Source of the DNA: Methanobacteriota archaeon
Lineage (GTDB): Archaea > Thermoplasmatota > Poseidoniia > Poseidoniales > Poseidoniaceae
Direction: 5' to 3'
Assembly (NCBI GenBank): GCA_002726395.1
Contig: PBTA01000066.1
Span: 18,166 to 52,439 of the forward strand
DNA: 34,274 nucleotides
Shown here: positions 1 through 7,953 of the stretch, in pieces
Position numbering within the stretch: position 1 is the first letter of the stretch
How the letters are laid out: every line of letters begins with the position of its first letter
Program-made: the position numbers and the translations under genes
The notes under the pieces: model-generated
What the model saw: only the letters and a program-made list of their open reading frames with translations
What the model was told of the DNA's origin: nothing
Database searches by the model: none

Positions 1-1623
1 GGTTCAGTGATTGGTAGAATTATGGGTATGCGGCAGGATTTACGACAATATGGTAAATCGATTAGCCCCTTAATTGCCAAAAAAGTCGCTCAAGCCAATA
101 ATTTAGCCGGCGATAAAGGCCTTGATTATTTGCGCACCATATTAGAAGATGAAGCACCTCACTTACTAGAAGAAAGAGAAAAACAAACCCGAAGAGAAGG
201 GTTACCTGAATTAAGTTCAGCACAAAAAGGCAAAGTTGTGCTGCGTTTTGCCCCCAATCCAAATGGCCCGTTATCTTTTGGTCACGCACGTGGAATTATT
301 ATCAATGGTGAATATGCTAAAGAGTATGATGGTGAACTAATATTACGATTTGATGACACAGATACTACAGTAAAACCTCCTCTACCCGAAGCCTATGGAA
401 TTATTGAACAAGAAGCTGAATGGTTACTTGGTTTCAAGCCGCATCGAATTGTAATAGCCAGTAATCGAATCAAAGAATATTATGAGCATGTAGACATTAT
501 GCTTGATGGAAATTTTGGCTATGTTTGTCAATGTAGTGCTGATGAATTTAGGGAATTCAGAGTTAGTAAAACAAATTGTCCTTGCAGAGATAATGATGTT
601 AAACTAAATGTCGAATTGTGGAATAAAATGCTTGATGGAACATTTGTTCCAGGTGATGCTGTTGTTCGGGTAAAAACTGATATGACCCTAAAAAATCCTG
701 CACTACGAGATTGGCCAGCCCTAAGAATTCAAGACACAACAAAGAATCCACACCCAAGAAAAGAAATTGGTTCAAAGTACCGTGTTTGGCCGCTGTTAGA
801 TTTCCAAAGTGCGGTAGAAGATTACTTGCAGGGGGTAACCCATATTATTCGAGGAAAAGATCTCATGGATTCAACACGTAAACAGACATTACTTTACCAG
901 CACTTCGGATGGGATTATCCTGAAACAATGTACTGGGGAAGGGTCAAAGTTCACGAATGGGGTGGATTTTCTACTTCTCAAATGCGCAAAGACATCGAAT
1001 CAGGAAAATTCACTGGGTGGTCTGATCCACGATTACCGACAATTGCAGGCCTTAGTGGAACCGGTATCCAAGCCGAGGCTTTGCGTAATTTCTGGGTAGA
1101 ATTAGGAGTGACTCAGAAAGATATATCTGTACCGTTAAGTTCACTTTATTCTCATAACACTAAGATTATTGATGATGATGCACCAAGAATTTCCTTTATC
1201 AGAAATCCAGTTTTACTGAAATTATCTGGTGGCGAACAGCGCAGTATTGAGATCCCAACCCATCCGAATTTCCCGACAATGGGAAGTCGCAAAATCAGCT
1301 TAATATCCCAACAAGTGTTAATTGAATCAACAGATTATGGTGAAAATCAATTAAGGTTGAAGGAATTTGCAGACTTTGATATTTCTGAAAACTCTGCAAC
1401 CTTTGTGTCGCAAGAGAGAAGTGATACTCGCAAGATTATCCATTGGGCATCTGTTGACACATCTAGTAAAGCTACTTTGAAGATGGTTGCGAATGGTGAA
1501 ATTATCGAAATTGAAGGTGTATTAGAGCACCATAGTTTATCCAAAGGAGACATTGTACAAATTGAACGTATTGGTTACGGTGTTATTGGTGAAGATAATA
1601 CTATAATATTCACCCATGACTAG
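1..1623 (+). CDS. gltX: Glutamyl-tRNA synthetase, archaeal type (5' truncated by window edge)
   Basis: Class I aminoacyl-tRNA synthetase that charges tRNA with glutamate in the cytoplasm. The frame is open from base 1 and the first codons read GSVIGRIMG, which resembles an internal segment of archaeal GluRS, so the true start lies upstream; the GTG at 7 and later ATGs are probably internal. Visible signatures, numbered from the GTG at 7: the HIGH-like motif in FAPNPNGPLSFGHARG (81-96), a CxC...CxC zinc-type site (Cys174, 176, 191, 193), and the KMSKS equivalent STSQMRK (322-328) followed by the archaeal GWSDPRLPT segment. The C-terminal 200 residues fit the beta-barrel anticodon-binding region. 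A CBS-domain gene follows after 35 bp on the same strand. Identity as archaeal or non-discriminating GluRS is secure; whether it also makes Glu-tRNA(Gln) cannot be seen here. Confidence 0.95.
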   Translation, partial: GSVIGRIMGMRQDLRQYGKSISPLIAKKVAQANNLAGDKGLDYLRTILEDEAPHLLEEREKQTRREGLPELSSAQKGKVVLRFAPNPNGPLSFGHARGIIINGEYAKEYDGELILRFDDTDTTVKPPLPEAYGIIEQEAEWLLGFKPHRIVIASNRIKEYYEHVDIMLDGNFGYVCQCSADEFREFRVSKTNCPCRDNDVKLNVELWNKMLDGTFVPGDAVVRVKTDMTLKNPALRDWPALRIQDTTKNPHPRKEIGSKYRVWPLLDFQSAVEDYLQGVTHIIRGKDLMDSTRKQTLLYQHFGWDYPETMYWGRVKVHEWGGFSTSQMRKDIESGKFTGWSDPRLPTIAGLSGTGIQAEALRNFWVELGVTQKDISVPLSSLYSHNTKIIDDDAPRISFIRNPVLLKLSGGEQRSIEIPTHPNFPTMGSRKISLISQQVLIESTDYGENQLRLKEFADFDISENSATFVSQERSDTRKIIHWASVDTSSKATLKMVANGEIIEIEGVLEHHSLSKGDIVQIERIGYGVIGEDNTIIFTHD

Positions 1624-1658
1624 AAACTATCAAAATGCAGTAGCCTTACAGGTTAACT

Positions 1659-2078
1659 ATGGCTAGTAATGATAAGACAGTTGCCGATTTAGACTTAAAT
1701 GATGAACACATCACCGCAGGCCTTGAAGATAGCCTTCAAGAAGCGGCTAAACGCTTACTAACCGTGCCAGGTGGAATATTAGTAATTCTTGATGACCATT
1801 CACGGGTGAAGGGGGTTATTGGCCACAAACAGATACTCACTGCGATAGTCAAAGGTGCAGAACCGAGTAATACCAAATGTAGTGATTATATGGAAATGGA
1901 TTTTATGGAAATTCAGCACGACCAAACACTTTCCAAGGTGCTAAAACAGATAAAACAAAGAACGCCACAAGCCGTTGTTTCAGTTGACGAAAATGGGGAA
2001 TTTAGTGGTTATTTTTCACCCTCAGATTATATGGAAAGTAAGTCATTAGTAAAATCGTTGAAGAGTTTAAAACTCTGA
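1659..2078 (+). CDS. Small stand-alone CBS-domain protein
   Basis: A 139-residue cytoplasmic protein made almost entirely of a CBS pair (roughly residues 15-70 and 78-132). Recognisable pieces are the strand-turn VKGVIGHKQILTAI at the end of the first CBS and AVVSVDENGEFSGYFSPSDYME in the second. CBS pairs usually bind adenosine nucleotides and regulate a partner; no effector domain is fused here, so the ligand and partner are unknown. It starts at ATG 1659, 35 bp after gltX, and is probably co-transcribed with it. Its TGA (2076-2078) abuts the stop codon of the convergent gene, with no spacer. Confidence 0.8.
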   Translation: MASNDKTVADLDLNDEHITAGLEDSLQEAAKRLLTVPGGILVILDDHSRVKGVIGHKQILTAIVKGAEPSNTKCSDYMEMDFMEIQHDQTLSKVLKQIKQRTPQAVVSVDENGEFSGYFSPSDYMESKSLVKSLKSLKL

Positions 2079-2095
2079 TTAACCAACTATTTTTA
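2062..2095. terminator. Possible bidirectional terminator at a zero-spacing convergent junction
   Basis: AGAGTTT (2062-2068) and AAACTCT (2070-2076) form a perfect 7-bp inverted repeat around one base; as RNA it would fold as a 5-bp stem with a 5-nt loop. It overlaps the TGA of the CBS gene and lies just beyond the stop of the opposing gene. A T5 tract follows on the plus strand at 2091-2095. The stem is weak and the U-tract lies well away from it, so this is tentative. Confidence 0.35.
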
Positions 2096-4148
2096 TTGTT
2101 TTCCCACACCCACTACAGGCTATTTTTAATGGCCTCTCATCGCTGGTGACTGGAATTTTGGTATCACATGCTGGGCAGCCAACAACTGGAACATCTATCG
2201 TGACTTCTGGCTTCTCATCAACTTCATTTAATTGCAACCGTCTAGGGCTGACTAGCGCAGTAAGTAACCATAATCCCGAAGTTACTGCTGAAGAGCCAAT
2301 CACAAACAATTCAGGATATGAAAAGAAGTAAATTAGTGCAACAATTGGTAGTAATACTAGTTCCAACATTAGGAACCTGCGATGTTTATTCTTAGTCATT
2401 GAAAGAGAGATGATAAGACCAAAAGAAATTATGATCAACGTGATTATGGTTAATGGCATTGGTGTGGAGATTAAGCCTTTACTTGGTTGGATGTAGAATG
2501 AAAATTCTTCATCAAGACTCATTGATGTACCTTCAACCTTGATTACTTCACCCCATGGGTACCTAGAATGGGAAAATGAAAGATCGTCTGTCTCCAATAA
2601 ATCAGCAGTTCCAAAGGAGGTGGTAATTGACGACTTAGCCTCTAATTTGAACGCATATGATTGCCAAAGTGGTGCACTTTGAGTAGATGTGAAGCTGCTT
2701 ACAAGATCAAATCGCTCTCCATCTTGCACTGTTTGAAGTGTAGAAAATGTCAAACTCAAGGGGTGATAAATAACTCGATCTTCACCCTTTAAATCAAGAG
2801 ATATTGAAATCGTATCAAAATCAGTCGAATCACCAATCAAATCTGAACTGTCAAGTTGCATGCCGTTTATGTCAGACATATAGGTTCGATATCTTTTACT
2901 CATCTCTCTTTCAAACTGCTCTAGTTCTACATTTTCAATACTACGACTTTCCCGGTCTTCATCAGCTACCCCGCCAGGACTCCAACCATAAAACACTGAA
3001 TTAGTTGATAGATCGTTATCTCCGATATGATCCATTCCCCATCTCATCCAGTAAGCCATTTCACCATCAATTTCCAAAGTAGTAGTCCTTGATAATTTCA
3101 AATTACCATCATCAATAGCAAGGTCGACAATTTGGGTAATGGTTAGTGGGCTTCCGCTTCCTCCGGTTCGCAGTGGTTCATTATCGGGATAGAATGTGCC
3201 TGTTCCTCCGCCGGTATCTGAGGTTTCAATTGTGAACTGTGCTGAGCCCTCAATCAATGGACCTCCATCTTGAAAATTTAGTCTTACACTGACCTGAATT
3301 GACTGTTCGCCACCTGACGCTTCAGTCCATGTCCAAGTAACTACAATCGAATCTCCACTCTGCGTTTTAATGGGCTCTCCAGGCACTTCTTGATTGTCTA
3401 CAGATAATTCAATAGATTCTGAATATGCAAGAGCATCAAGACCAAATGGCGAATCAATAATTACCGAAATATAGGCATCACTGCCTTCAATTTCCGGCTC
3501 ATCTATGGACAATTCCATCAAAGGTATATCTGCTGTTATCTTTGAGTCAAAGTCTGTAGAACCCCATAGAAATTCTAACTCAGCATTACCGCCTGGAACG
3601 CTAAAAATTACTGAACGTGCGCTAAGAACCAATTCTATTTCACTAGACGAGGACACTGACATTTCATCAACCGGTATTGAAAACTCGATTGTTCCCTCAC
3701 CTTGTGTCAGTACAGATGAATCAATATTTGTTGAATCCGAGAATGTTTGTGAGCCAATCTTGATTGTTGCAGTGGCGTTAATTTGGGCGCCACCTGCATC
3801 TGTTACCCGGTAATTCATGATCAAATTCCAATTTGATTCGGGTATTGAACCTGGCCAAACTTTACCCATGCTCCAAACACCTACCTCTTCTTGGGATGTT
3901 ATTGAGTTGGTAATCAATGCATTACTTGCTTCGTCTTCTAATAATTGAGAAAAAGGCGTAAGTGTACCACTTGAACCACCAATTAGGTACAAATCTACAT
4001 CATGAGAATCTTCACAACATACCACCACTGATTCTGCTTCGACTACACCAGAAAGTTGCGATGAAAATGGTAAAGAAATCATCAATAAGACCAGGGTTAA
4101 CTGAACTATTCTTGTCGACAAACCTCTCACCACATCAACGCCAATCAT
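2079..4148 (-). CDS. Large exported membrane protein with C-terminal zinc ribbon
   Basis: A 689-residue protein I do not recognise as a named family. Residues 1-38 form a signal peptide (hydrophobic stretch from about residue 16, ending near VEAES). Residues 40-560 look like all-beta extracellular domains, the middle part (about 210-310) resembling CARDB/Ig-like modules with a following Gly/Thr-rich linker. Three hydrophobic segments lie at about 565-583, 592-611 and 614-633. The tail is a short zinc ribbon, CPAC (658-661) and CSGC (678-681), presumably cytoplasmic. Start ATG 4148 gives the complete signal peptide. It is the last gene of the arcS-rpsO gene string, 70 bp after the small helical protein. 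The zinc ribbon on a surface protein suggests contact with an intracellular partner (inference). Confidence 0.8.
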   Translation of the reverse strand: MIGVDVVRGLSTRIVQLTLVLLMISLPFSSQLSGVVEAESVVVCCEDSHDVDLYLIGGSSGTLTPFSQLLEDEASNALITNSITSQEEVGVWSMGKVWPGSIPESNWNLIMNYRVTDAGGAQINATATIKIGSQTFSDSTNIDSSVLTQGEGTIEFSIPVDEMSVSSSSEIELVLSARSVIFSVPGGNAELEFLWGSTDFDSKITADIPLMELSIDEPEIEGSDAYISVIIDSPFGLDALAYSESIELSVDNQEVPGEPIKTQSGDSIVVTWTWTEASGGEQSIQVSVRLNFQDGGPLIEGSAQFTIETSDTGGGTGTFYPDNEPLRTGGSGSPLTITQIVDLAIDDGNLKLSRTTTLEIDGEMAYWMRWGMDHIGDNDLSTNSVFYGWSPGGVADEDRESRSIENVELEQFEREMSKRYRTYMSDINGMQLDSSDLIGDSTDFDTISISLDLKGEDRVIYHPLSLTFSTLQTVQDGERFDLVSSFTSTQSAPLWQSYAFKLEAKSSITTSFGTADLLETDDLSFSHSRYPWGEVIKVEGTSMSLDEEFSFYIQPSKGLISTPMPLTIITLIIISFGLIISLSMTKNKHRRFLMLELVLLPIVALIYFFSYPELFVIGSSAVTSGLWLLTALVSPRRLQLNEVDEKPEVTIDVPVVGCPACDTKIPVTSDERPLKIACSGCGKTIKIVG

Positions 4149-4218
4149 TCATGGCTCATAATTTACTCTACTACATGAAGCCAATTATGAGTATTACATG
4201 CAATTTAGATATCTTCCG

Positions 4219-4569
4219 TCAAAGGGCTTTTTCTAACAGAGCACCCAGTTCTTTTTCAAATAATGAGACCAAGGCCTCACCGACTTCGCCCTGTAAATCG
4301 TCAGGTAGTAATCTAAGCCCAAGTCTTGTAGCGGCTCTTGTTGCCTTAAGTTCCGCGTAAATAGAGCGGGCTTTGGATTGGAAATAATAAGACACAGCAT
4401 CTTTTATTTCACTTTTCAATTCTGGATCAGCATCGACTTTATTGCGGATATGGGTCTTTAATTCATCTTTGACAAGGTCCCTAAATGCCTCAATAACTAA
4501 ATCTTCGGTAGAAAGTAGTTCCTTGATTTGGTCTTTGATACTTCCAGTTAGTAATCTCTCTATTGCCAT
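4219..4569 (-). CDS. Small conserved-looking helical protein, function unknown
   Basis: A 116-residue, charged, almost wholly alpha-helical protein without signal peptide, membrane segment or cysteines. Repeating heptad-like stretches (IKDQIKELL, LVKDELKTHIRNKV, LLPDDLQGEVGEALVSLFEKEL) suggest a coiled coil or helical bundle. It starts at ATG 4569, 43 bp after the RecJ-like gene and on the same strand. In many euryarchaea the genes after rpsO-recJ encode a KEOPS subunit (Pcc1) and ribosomal protein S3Ae; I see no resemblance to either. Function is not assignable. The clean frame and tight packing between two genes argue that it is real. Confidence 0.65.
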   Translation of the reverse strand: MAIERLLTGSIKDQIKELLSTEDLVIEAFRDLVKDELKTHIRNKVDADPELKSEIKDAVSYYFQSKARSIYAELKATRAATRLGLRLLPDDLQGEVGEALVSLFEKELGALLEKAL

Positions 4570-4612
4570 GACCTACCCACACAGCCATATGGTTTCAATT
4601 CATCGACAAATG

Positions 4613-5512
4613 TCACATTAACTGACCTGAGGTAATTAATTGCTTCAAGAGGTTAGATGCGAATACTTTGCCTTCTCCATTTTCTTCTGGCCATGCTTGT
4701 TGGGTAGTGTAAATTTGTGAGTGCAAATCTTGTTGCTCATTGCCAGTAACAATCCTATACCAAATTAATTCCTCAAGTCTTGGAGTTGATAGCTTGTCAT
4801 TAGAAAGGCAAGGTAAAGCTAGTTCACTAAGCGCCTGTTGACGTTGTTCATAGCCCATTTTTGACCATTTCTTGGCTAGCCTTTTCAGCATTGAGGCGGA
4901 CATATTTGGTAACATGCCGATATCTGGGTCTGTTATTTCAGGTAAAGGCAACAAACGAATTGAACCCTCATCTTGTAAGATATCTCTAATTTTGGTATAG
5001 ACGGGGTCATAAGAATTGTCTAATGACTCCCGAAGCCAATGACCGACTCCAGATAATGACCTTAACCTTCTAACTCTTGTTCCATTAGGGCATATTTCAG
5101 AGGCGATTGCAGCACACTGAATAACTACATCAAGCGCCCCATTGTGGGCTTTATCGGAGTTCGGGTGATTTACTGAAATGGCTAATGGGACGATACGCAT
5201 CCTAAGTGATTCATCAATTTCTTCCGATTGCCAAGTGTCCTCATAATGCTCAATACTAATTATTAAATCAGCTTTTGATTGGTAATCGTATTCATCACCT
5301 TTTGGTTGATGTATTTTGGATTGTAGAATTTTTCTGCTATAAGGCACATTAGCATCGATCATTGCGGATTCCAAGTATGCAAGAGAGAGAATGCTTTCAA
5401 AATCTGCTGTAGCAAATATGGCAACACTATTAGCAGATTTTATTTTTTCAACTAACGAATTGATTCTAATTTTGACATCACGAAACAAGTTTGTTTCTAG
5501 AATATCATTCAT
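4613..5512 (-). CDS. Degenerate RecJ/DHH-family-like protein (possible Cdc45-like factor)
   Basis: A 299-residue cytoplasmic protein. The N-terminal half has the strand-helix order of a DHH phosphoesterase: SVAIFATADFESILSLAYLE (29-48) occupies the place of the DxD-containing motif I, LIISIEHYE (83-91) that of motif II, and LAISVNHPNSD (110-120) that of the DHH motif. The metal-binding aspartates expected in motifs I and III are absent, so nuclease activity is unlikely. Archaeal RecJ/GAN proteins are usually longer, about 450-480 residues. The strongest support is context: rpsO (uS15) lies 50 bp upstream on the same strand, the arrangement known for archaeal recJ genes. Archaeal RecJ homologues, including inactive ones, bind GINS and MCM as the Cdc45 counterpart. 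The assignment is inference from weak motif similarity plus synteny. Confidence 0.6.
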   Translation of the reverse strand: MNDILETNLFRDVKIRINSLVEKIKSANSVAIFATADFESILSLAYLESAMIDANVPYSRKILQSKIHQPKGDEYDYQSKADLIISIEHYEDTWQSEEIDESLRMRIVPLAISVNHPNSDKAHNGALDVVIQCAAIASEICPNGTRVRRLRSLSGVGHWLRESLDNSYDPVYTKIRDILQDEGSIRLLPLPEITDPDIGMLPNMSASMLKRLAKKWSKMGYEQRQQALSELALPCLSNDKLSTPRLEELIWYRIVTGNEQQDLHSQIYTTQQAWPEENGEGKVFASNLLKQLITSGQLM

Positions 5513-5562
5513 CGCTATCAGTTAGCCTATGAAGCCAGTTGTTATTCAATCTCTCGATAAAT

Positions 5563-6021
5563 TTACTCGACCATTAGTCTGAGTTCATCTCTCTTGTAAC
5601 GCCAATCTGTCGGCAGTTTGCCTTCAGAGATGTAGTAATTAGCCAATCGCCTAATCTTTGATTCGGTTATCTCAAGCGAACGCTTGTTGTGAATATCTTT
5701 GTGATTACCACTGCCTAGATGTTCGATGATTCTAGCCGCTTGACGCATGAGATTCATCATGTCTTCTGGGTAGGTGCCGCCGATATCATTTTCTGATAGA
5801 ATAGCACCAATTCTCTTACCAGTGACCAGTTTGACATTGGGAACCGCATGTTGGTCACGCAGGATGGTGCCAATTTGTGCAGTTGTATTGCCGGCTTTTC
5901 CGAGGTCAACAACTAGTTTAGTAACTTCATCAACGTTGGTATTAGACCACTCTGGAGCTGCAGTAACGTGGGGTTTCGATGAACCACTTTGGCCTTTTCT
6001 AGACTTGTACATACGTGCCAT
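5563..6021 (-). CDS. rpsO: 30S ribosomal protein uS15 (archaeal/eukaryotic S13e type)
   Basis: Small-subunit ribosomal protein that binds the central domain of 16S rRNA. The archaeal N-terminal extension MARMYKSRKGQSGS, the segment VTKLVVDLGKAGNTTAQIGT and the conserved core around DIHNKRSLEITESKIRRL identify it clearly. At 152 residues it has the usual archaeal length. The ATG at 6021 is preferred over the upstream in-frame GTG (6030), because the sequence GTGAT, which matches the archaeal Shine-Dalgarno core, sits four bases before the ATG. It lies between arcS upstream (76 bp) and the RecJ-like gene downstream (50 bp), all on the minus strand and probably co-transcribed. Confidence 0.95.
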   Translation of the reverse strand: MARMYKSRKGQSGSSKPHVTAAPEWSNTNVDEVTKLVVDLGKAGNTTAQIGTILRDQHAVPNVKLVTGKRIGAILSENDIGGTYPEDMMNLMRQAARIIEHLGSGNHKDIHNKRSLEITESKIRRLANYYISEGKLPTDWRYKRDELRLMVE

Positions 6022-6097
6022 GTTAATCACTCAAGCATTCTGCCGACTTGCCTCTCATTATTAACCACTCCGCATGGTGACATACCACTCACTAAGA

Positions 6098-7873
6098 CTA
6101 GATTCTTTGATGGCCTTTAGCGACAATACCTGGAATTTTATCCCATTCCCAGCCAGAAGCAGTCGCCCTTGCCAATCCAATCGGCTGATTATTTTGCAGT
6201 ATTAGAACATCATCACCTGAGTTAATTCCCTCATCAAAAGATTCCACTATTGAGGCAAAGACATCTCCTTTCCACTTTATCGATGGTTTAATGGTAGCAG
6301 TTTTCAGTGAAGAATTCTCGGCAATGAGTTTGACGGATGATTTGGAAAGGGAAAATCCTCTGCGGTCATTAGACCATTGCGCTATTTGTTTGCCATCTAA
6401 TTCAATCTTCCAATAAGGTGGCTTACCACGTATTTTAACGCCCTCTAGCCAACGATCATTATTCATTTTGTATCTTGCCACACTCTGAAAGTTGTCGACC
6501 AATATACGATGGTGACGGCGATTTCGTGGGGATAAATCTTGATTTACCTTAGCCACTGCTTGGCGTAAATTATCAAGAGCGTCTCTAGAAGTAGCCGGCA
6601 AACCGTTCCTGGTCTCAATATACTTGATTCCATCCAGTTGGAAACTCATCGAAGAATGATTAATCACCGTATGATAATTATGTCGGGACAATAAGGCTTT
6701 GACCATTGCTTCGGATCTTGCAAATTCGTCAAGACTCCAATCTCCAGTCACTGGAATATCATAATGAGACGCAGGCCAGACCTCTTCTAAATCCCTAGGA
6801 ACAAGTCCAAGAGGCGAGGTAACCATTACCTCATGGTAACAACTTATTCCAATCGCATCCATAAATTTACGATGAGATTTAGACATTCTGTAAGGCTTCT
6901 TTGCTGAACATGGTAGCAGAATCAGTACATTATCAATACCGTTTGGCGCGACATAATCATTAGTCATGTAATCAACCCACTTGGTGATAATTGGATTTTC
7001 TAAAGAAATAGGAGAATTACAATGCAATATTGTGCTAGATTCCACATGAGAGATTCCTAGATTAGCATTGGTCAGACTCAATTTGTCGTGATGACGTAGA
7101 TGTTCTACAAGTTTTGGACTGTTTAGTGATTGTCGCTCTACTAAAGTTCTCAAAGTTCCACCTGCTAAGTGTGATTTAATTTCTTTTAGAGCATTATTCC
7201 ATTGACTAATTTGGCAACCCATTTCAGCACTATCATCAGTACCACTAACTAAATTTCTTGGCCCTGATTCTGTTAAGAGTAAATTAGCAGCCATACATTG
7301 CCTTGAACGGCTTAAATCAAATAAATCAACACCGAACCAAACCAATACTGCTGCATTATCTGGTCCTCCAAGGCCCGGTGTCCAAACTAAAGCCCCGGGG
7401 AAACGGTTTTTGATCACCGTCAAAGCACGAACTAACTTGTCTTTTTGAGCCGCTAATTGCACAGCATCAACTAGAACCACAATACTTGGTTGTAAATCAC
7501 TATCAGTTAACTTAGAATCATGATTTAGTCGTTGCCATGAAAGTGGCAAAAGTGCACCTGTCTCGGCTAATTCTCCGGCATCAGCTTCCTCTAAAGAAGG
7601 TGGCAAAACATGACCAATTTTCGCAGTAAATTTCGGAGATTCTTCTTGGAAATCTGGCGGCGAAAGTGGCAGTCTAGCATCGATAGTTAGAGTTGCCGGG
7701 ATTTCATTGTCTGTCGTGGTTAAAAATGGCGCTAATTTCACCGGAATTTCAGGGTCTCCATCCAATTGTATTAGGCAGGGAGTTGTCGCAGAAGGTACCT
7801 TTCTATCTCCTAGGCCCCAACTCCTAGCATACAGGTAGCGATGAATTACCGTCCGTCCTAATTCATTCGCCAT
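6098..7873 (-). CDS. arcS: Archaeosine synthase (TgtA2/ArcS)
   Basis: Converts preQ0 at position 15 of archaeal tRNA to archaeosine, acting after tRNA-guanine transglycosylase TgtA. The 591-residue protein has an N-terminal TGT-like region (HRYLYARSWGLGDRKVPSAT, then a degenerate barrel to about 280). It then carries the ArcS signature PC-x3-KPY-x2-S-x2-H as PCSAKKPYRMSKSH (Cys322 to His334), a middle domain, and a C-terminal PUA domain (about 525-591, GDVFASIVESF...GLARATASG) that binds the tRNA 3' side. ATG 7873 is chosen over the TTG at 7879. It heads the minus-strand string with rpsO and is divergent from the surface-protein gene at 7954. TgtA itself is not in the window. The signature motif is intact, so activity is expected. 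Confidence 0.92.
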   Translation of the reverse strand: MANELGRTVIHRYLYARSWGLGDRKVPSATTPCLIQLDGDPEIPVKLAPFLTTTDNEIPATLTIDARLPLSPPDFQEESPKFTAKIGHVLPPSLEEADAGELAETGALLPLSWQRLNHDSKLTDSDLQPSIVVLVDAVQLAAQKDKLVRALTVIKNRFPGALVWTPGLGGPDNAAVLVWFGVDLFDLSRSRQCMAANLLLTESGPRNLVSGTDDSAEMGCQISQWNNALKEIKSHLAGGTLRTLVERQSLNSPKLVEHLRHHDKLSLTNANLGISHVESSTILHCNSPISLENPIITKWVDYMTNDYVAPNGIDNVLILLPCSAKKPYRMSKSHRKFMDAIGISCYHEVMVTSPLGLVPRDLEEVWPASHYDIPVTGDWSLDEFARSEAMVKALLSRHNYHTVINHSSMSFQLDGIKYIETRNGLPATSRDALDNLRQAVAKVNQDLSPRNRRHHRILVDNFQSVARYKMNNDRWLEGVKIRGKPPYWKIELDGKQIAQWSNDRRGFSLSKSSVKLIAENSSLKTATIKPSIKWKGDVFASIVESFDEGINSGDDVLILQNNQPIGLARATASGWEWDKIPGIVAKGHQRI

Positions 7874-7953
7874 ATTCAATCCTAATGCTATTCGTACAAG
7901 AATAATTCCTTCTAATCCCTAACTTCAAACATGACATCGAGTACGGCAAGGTG

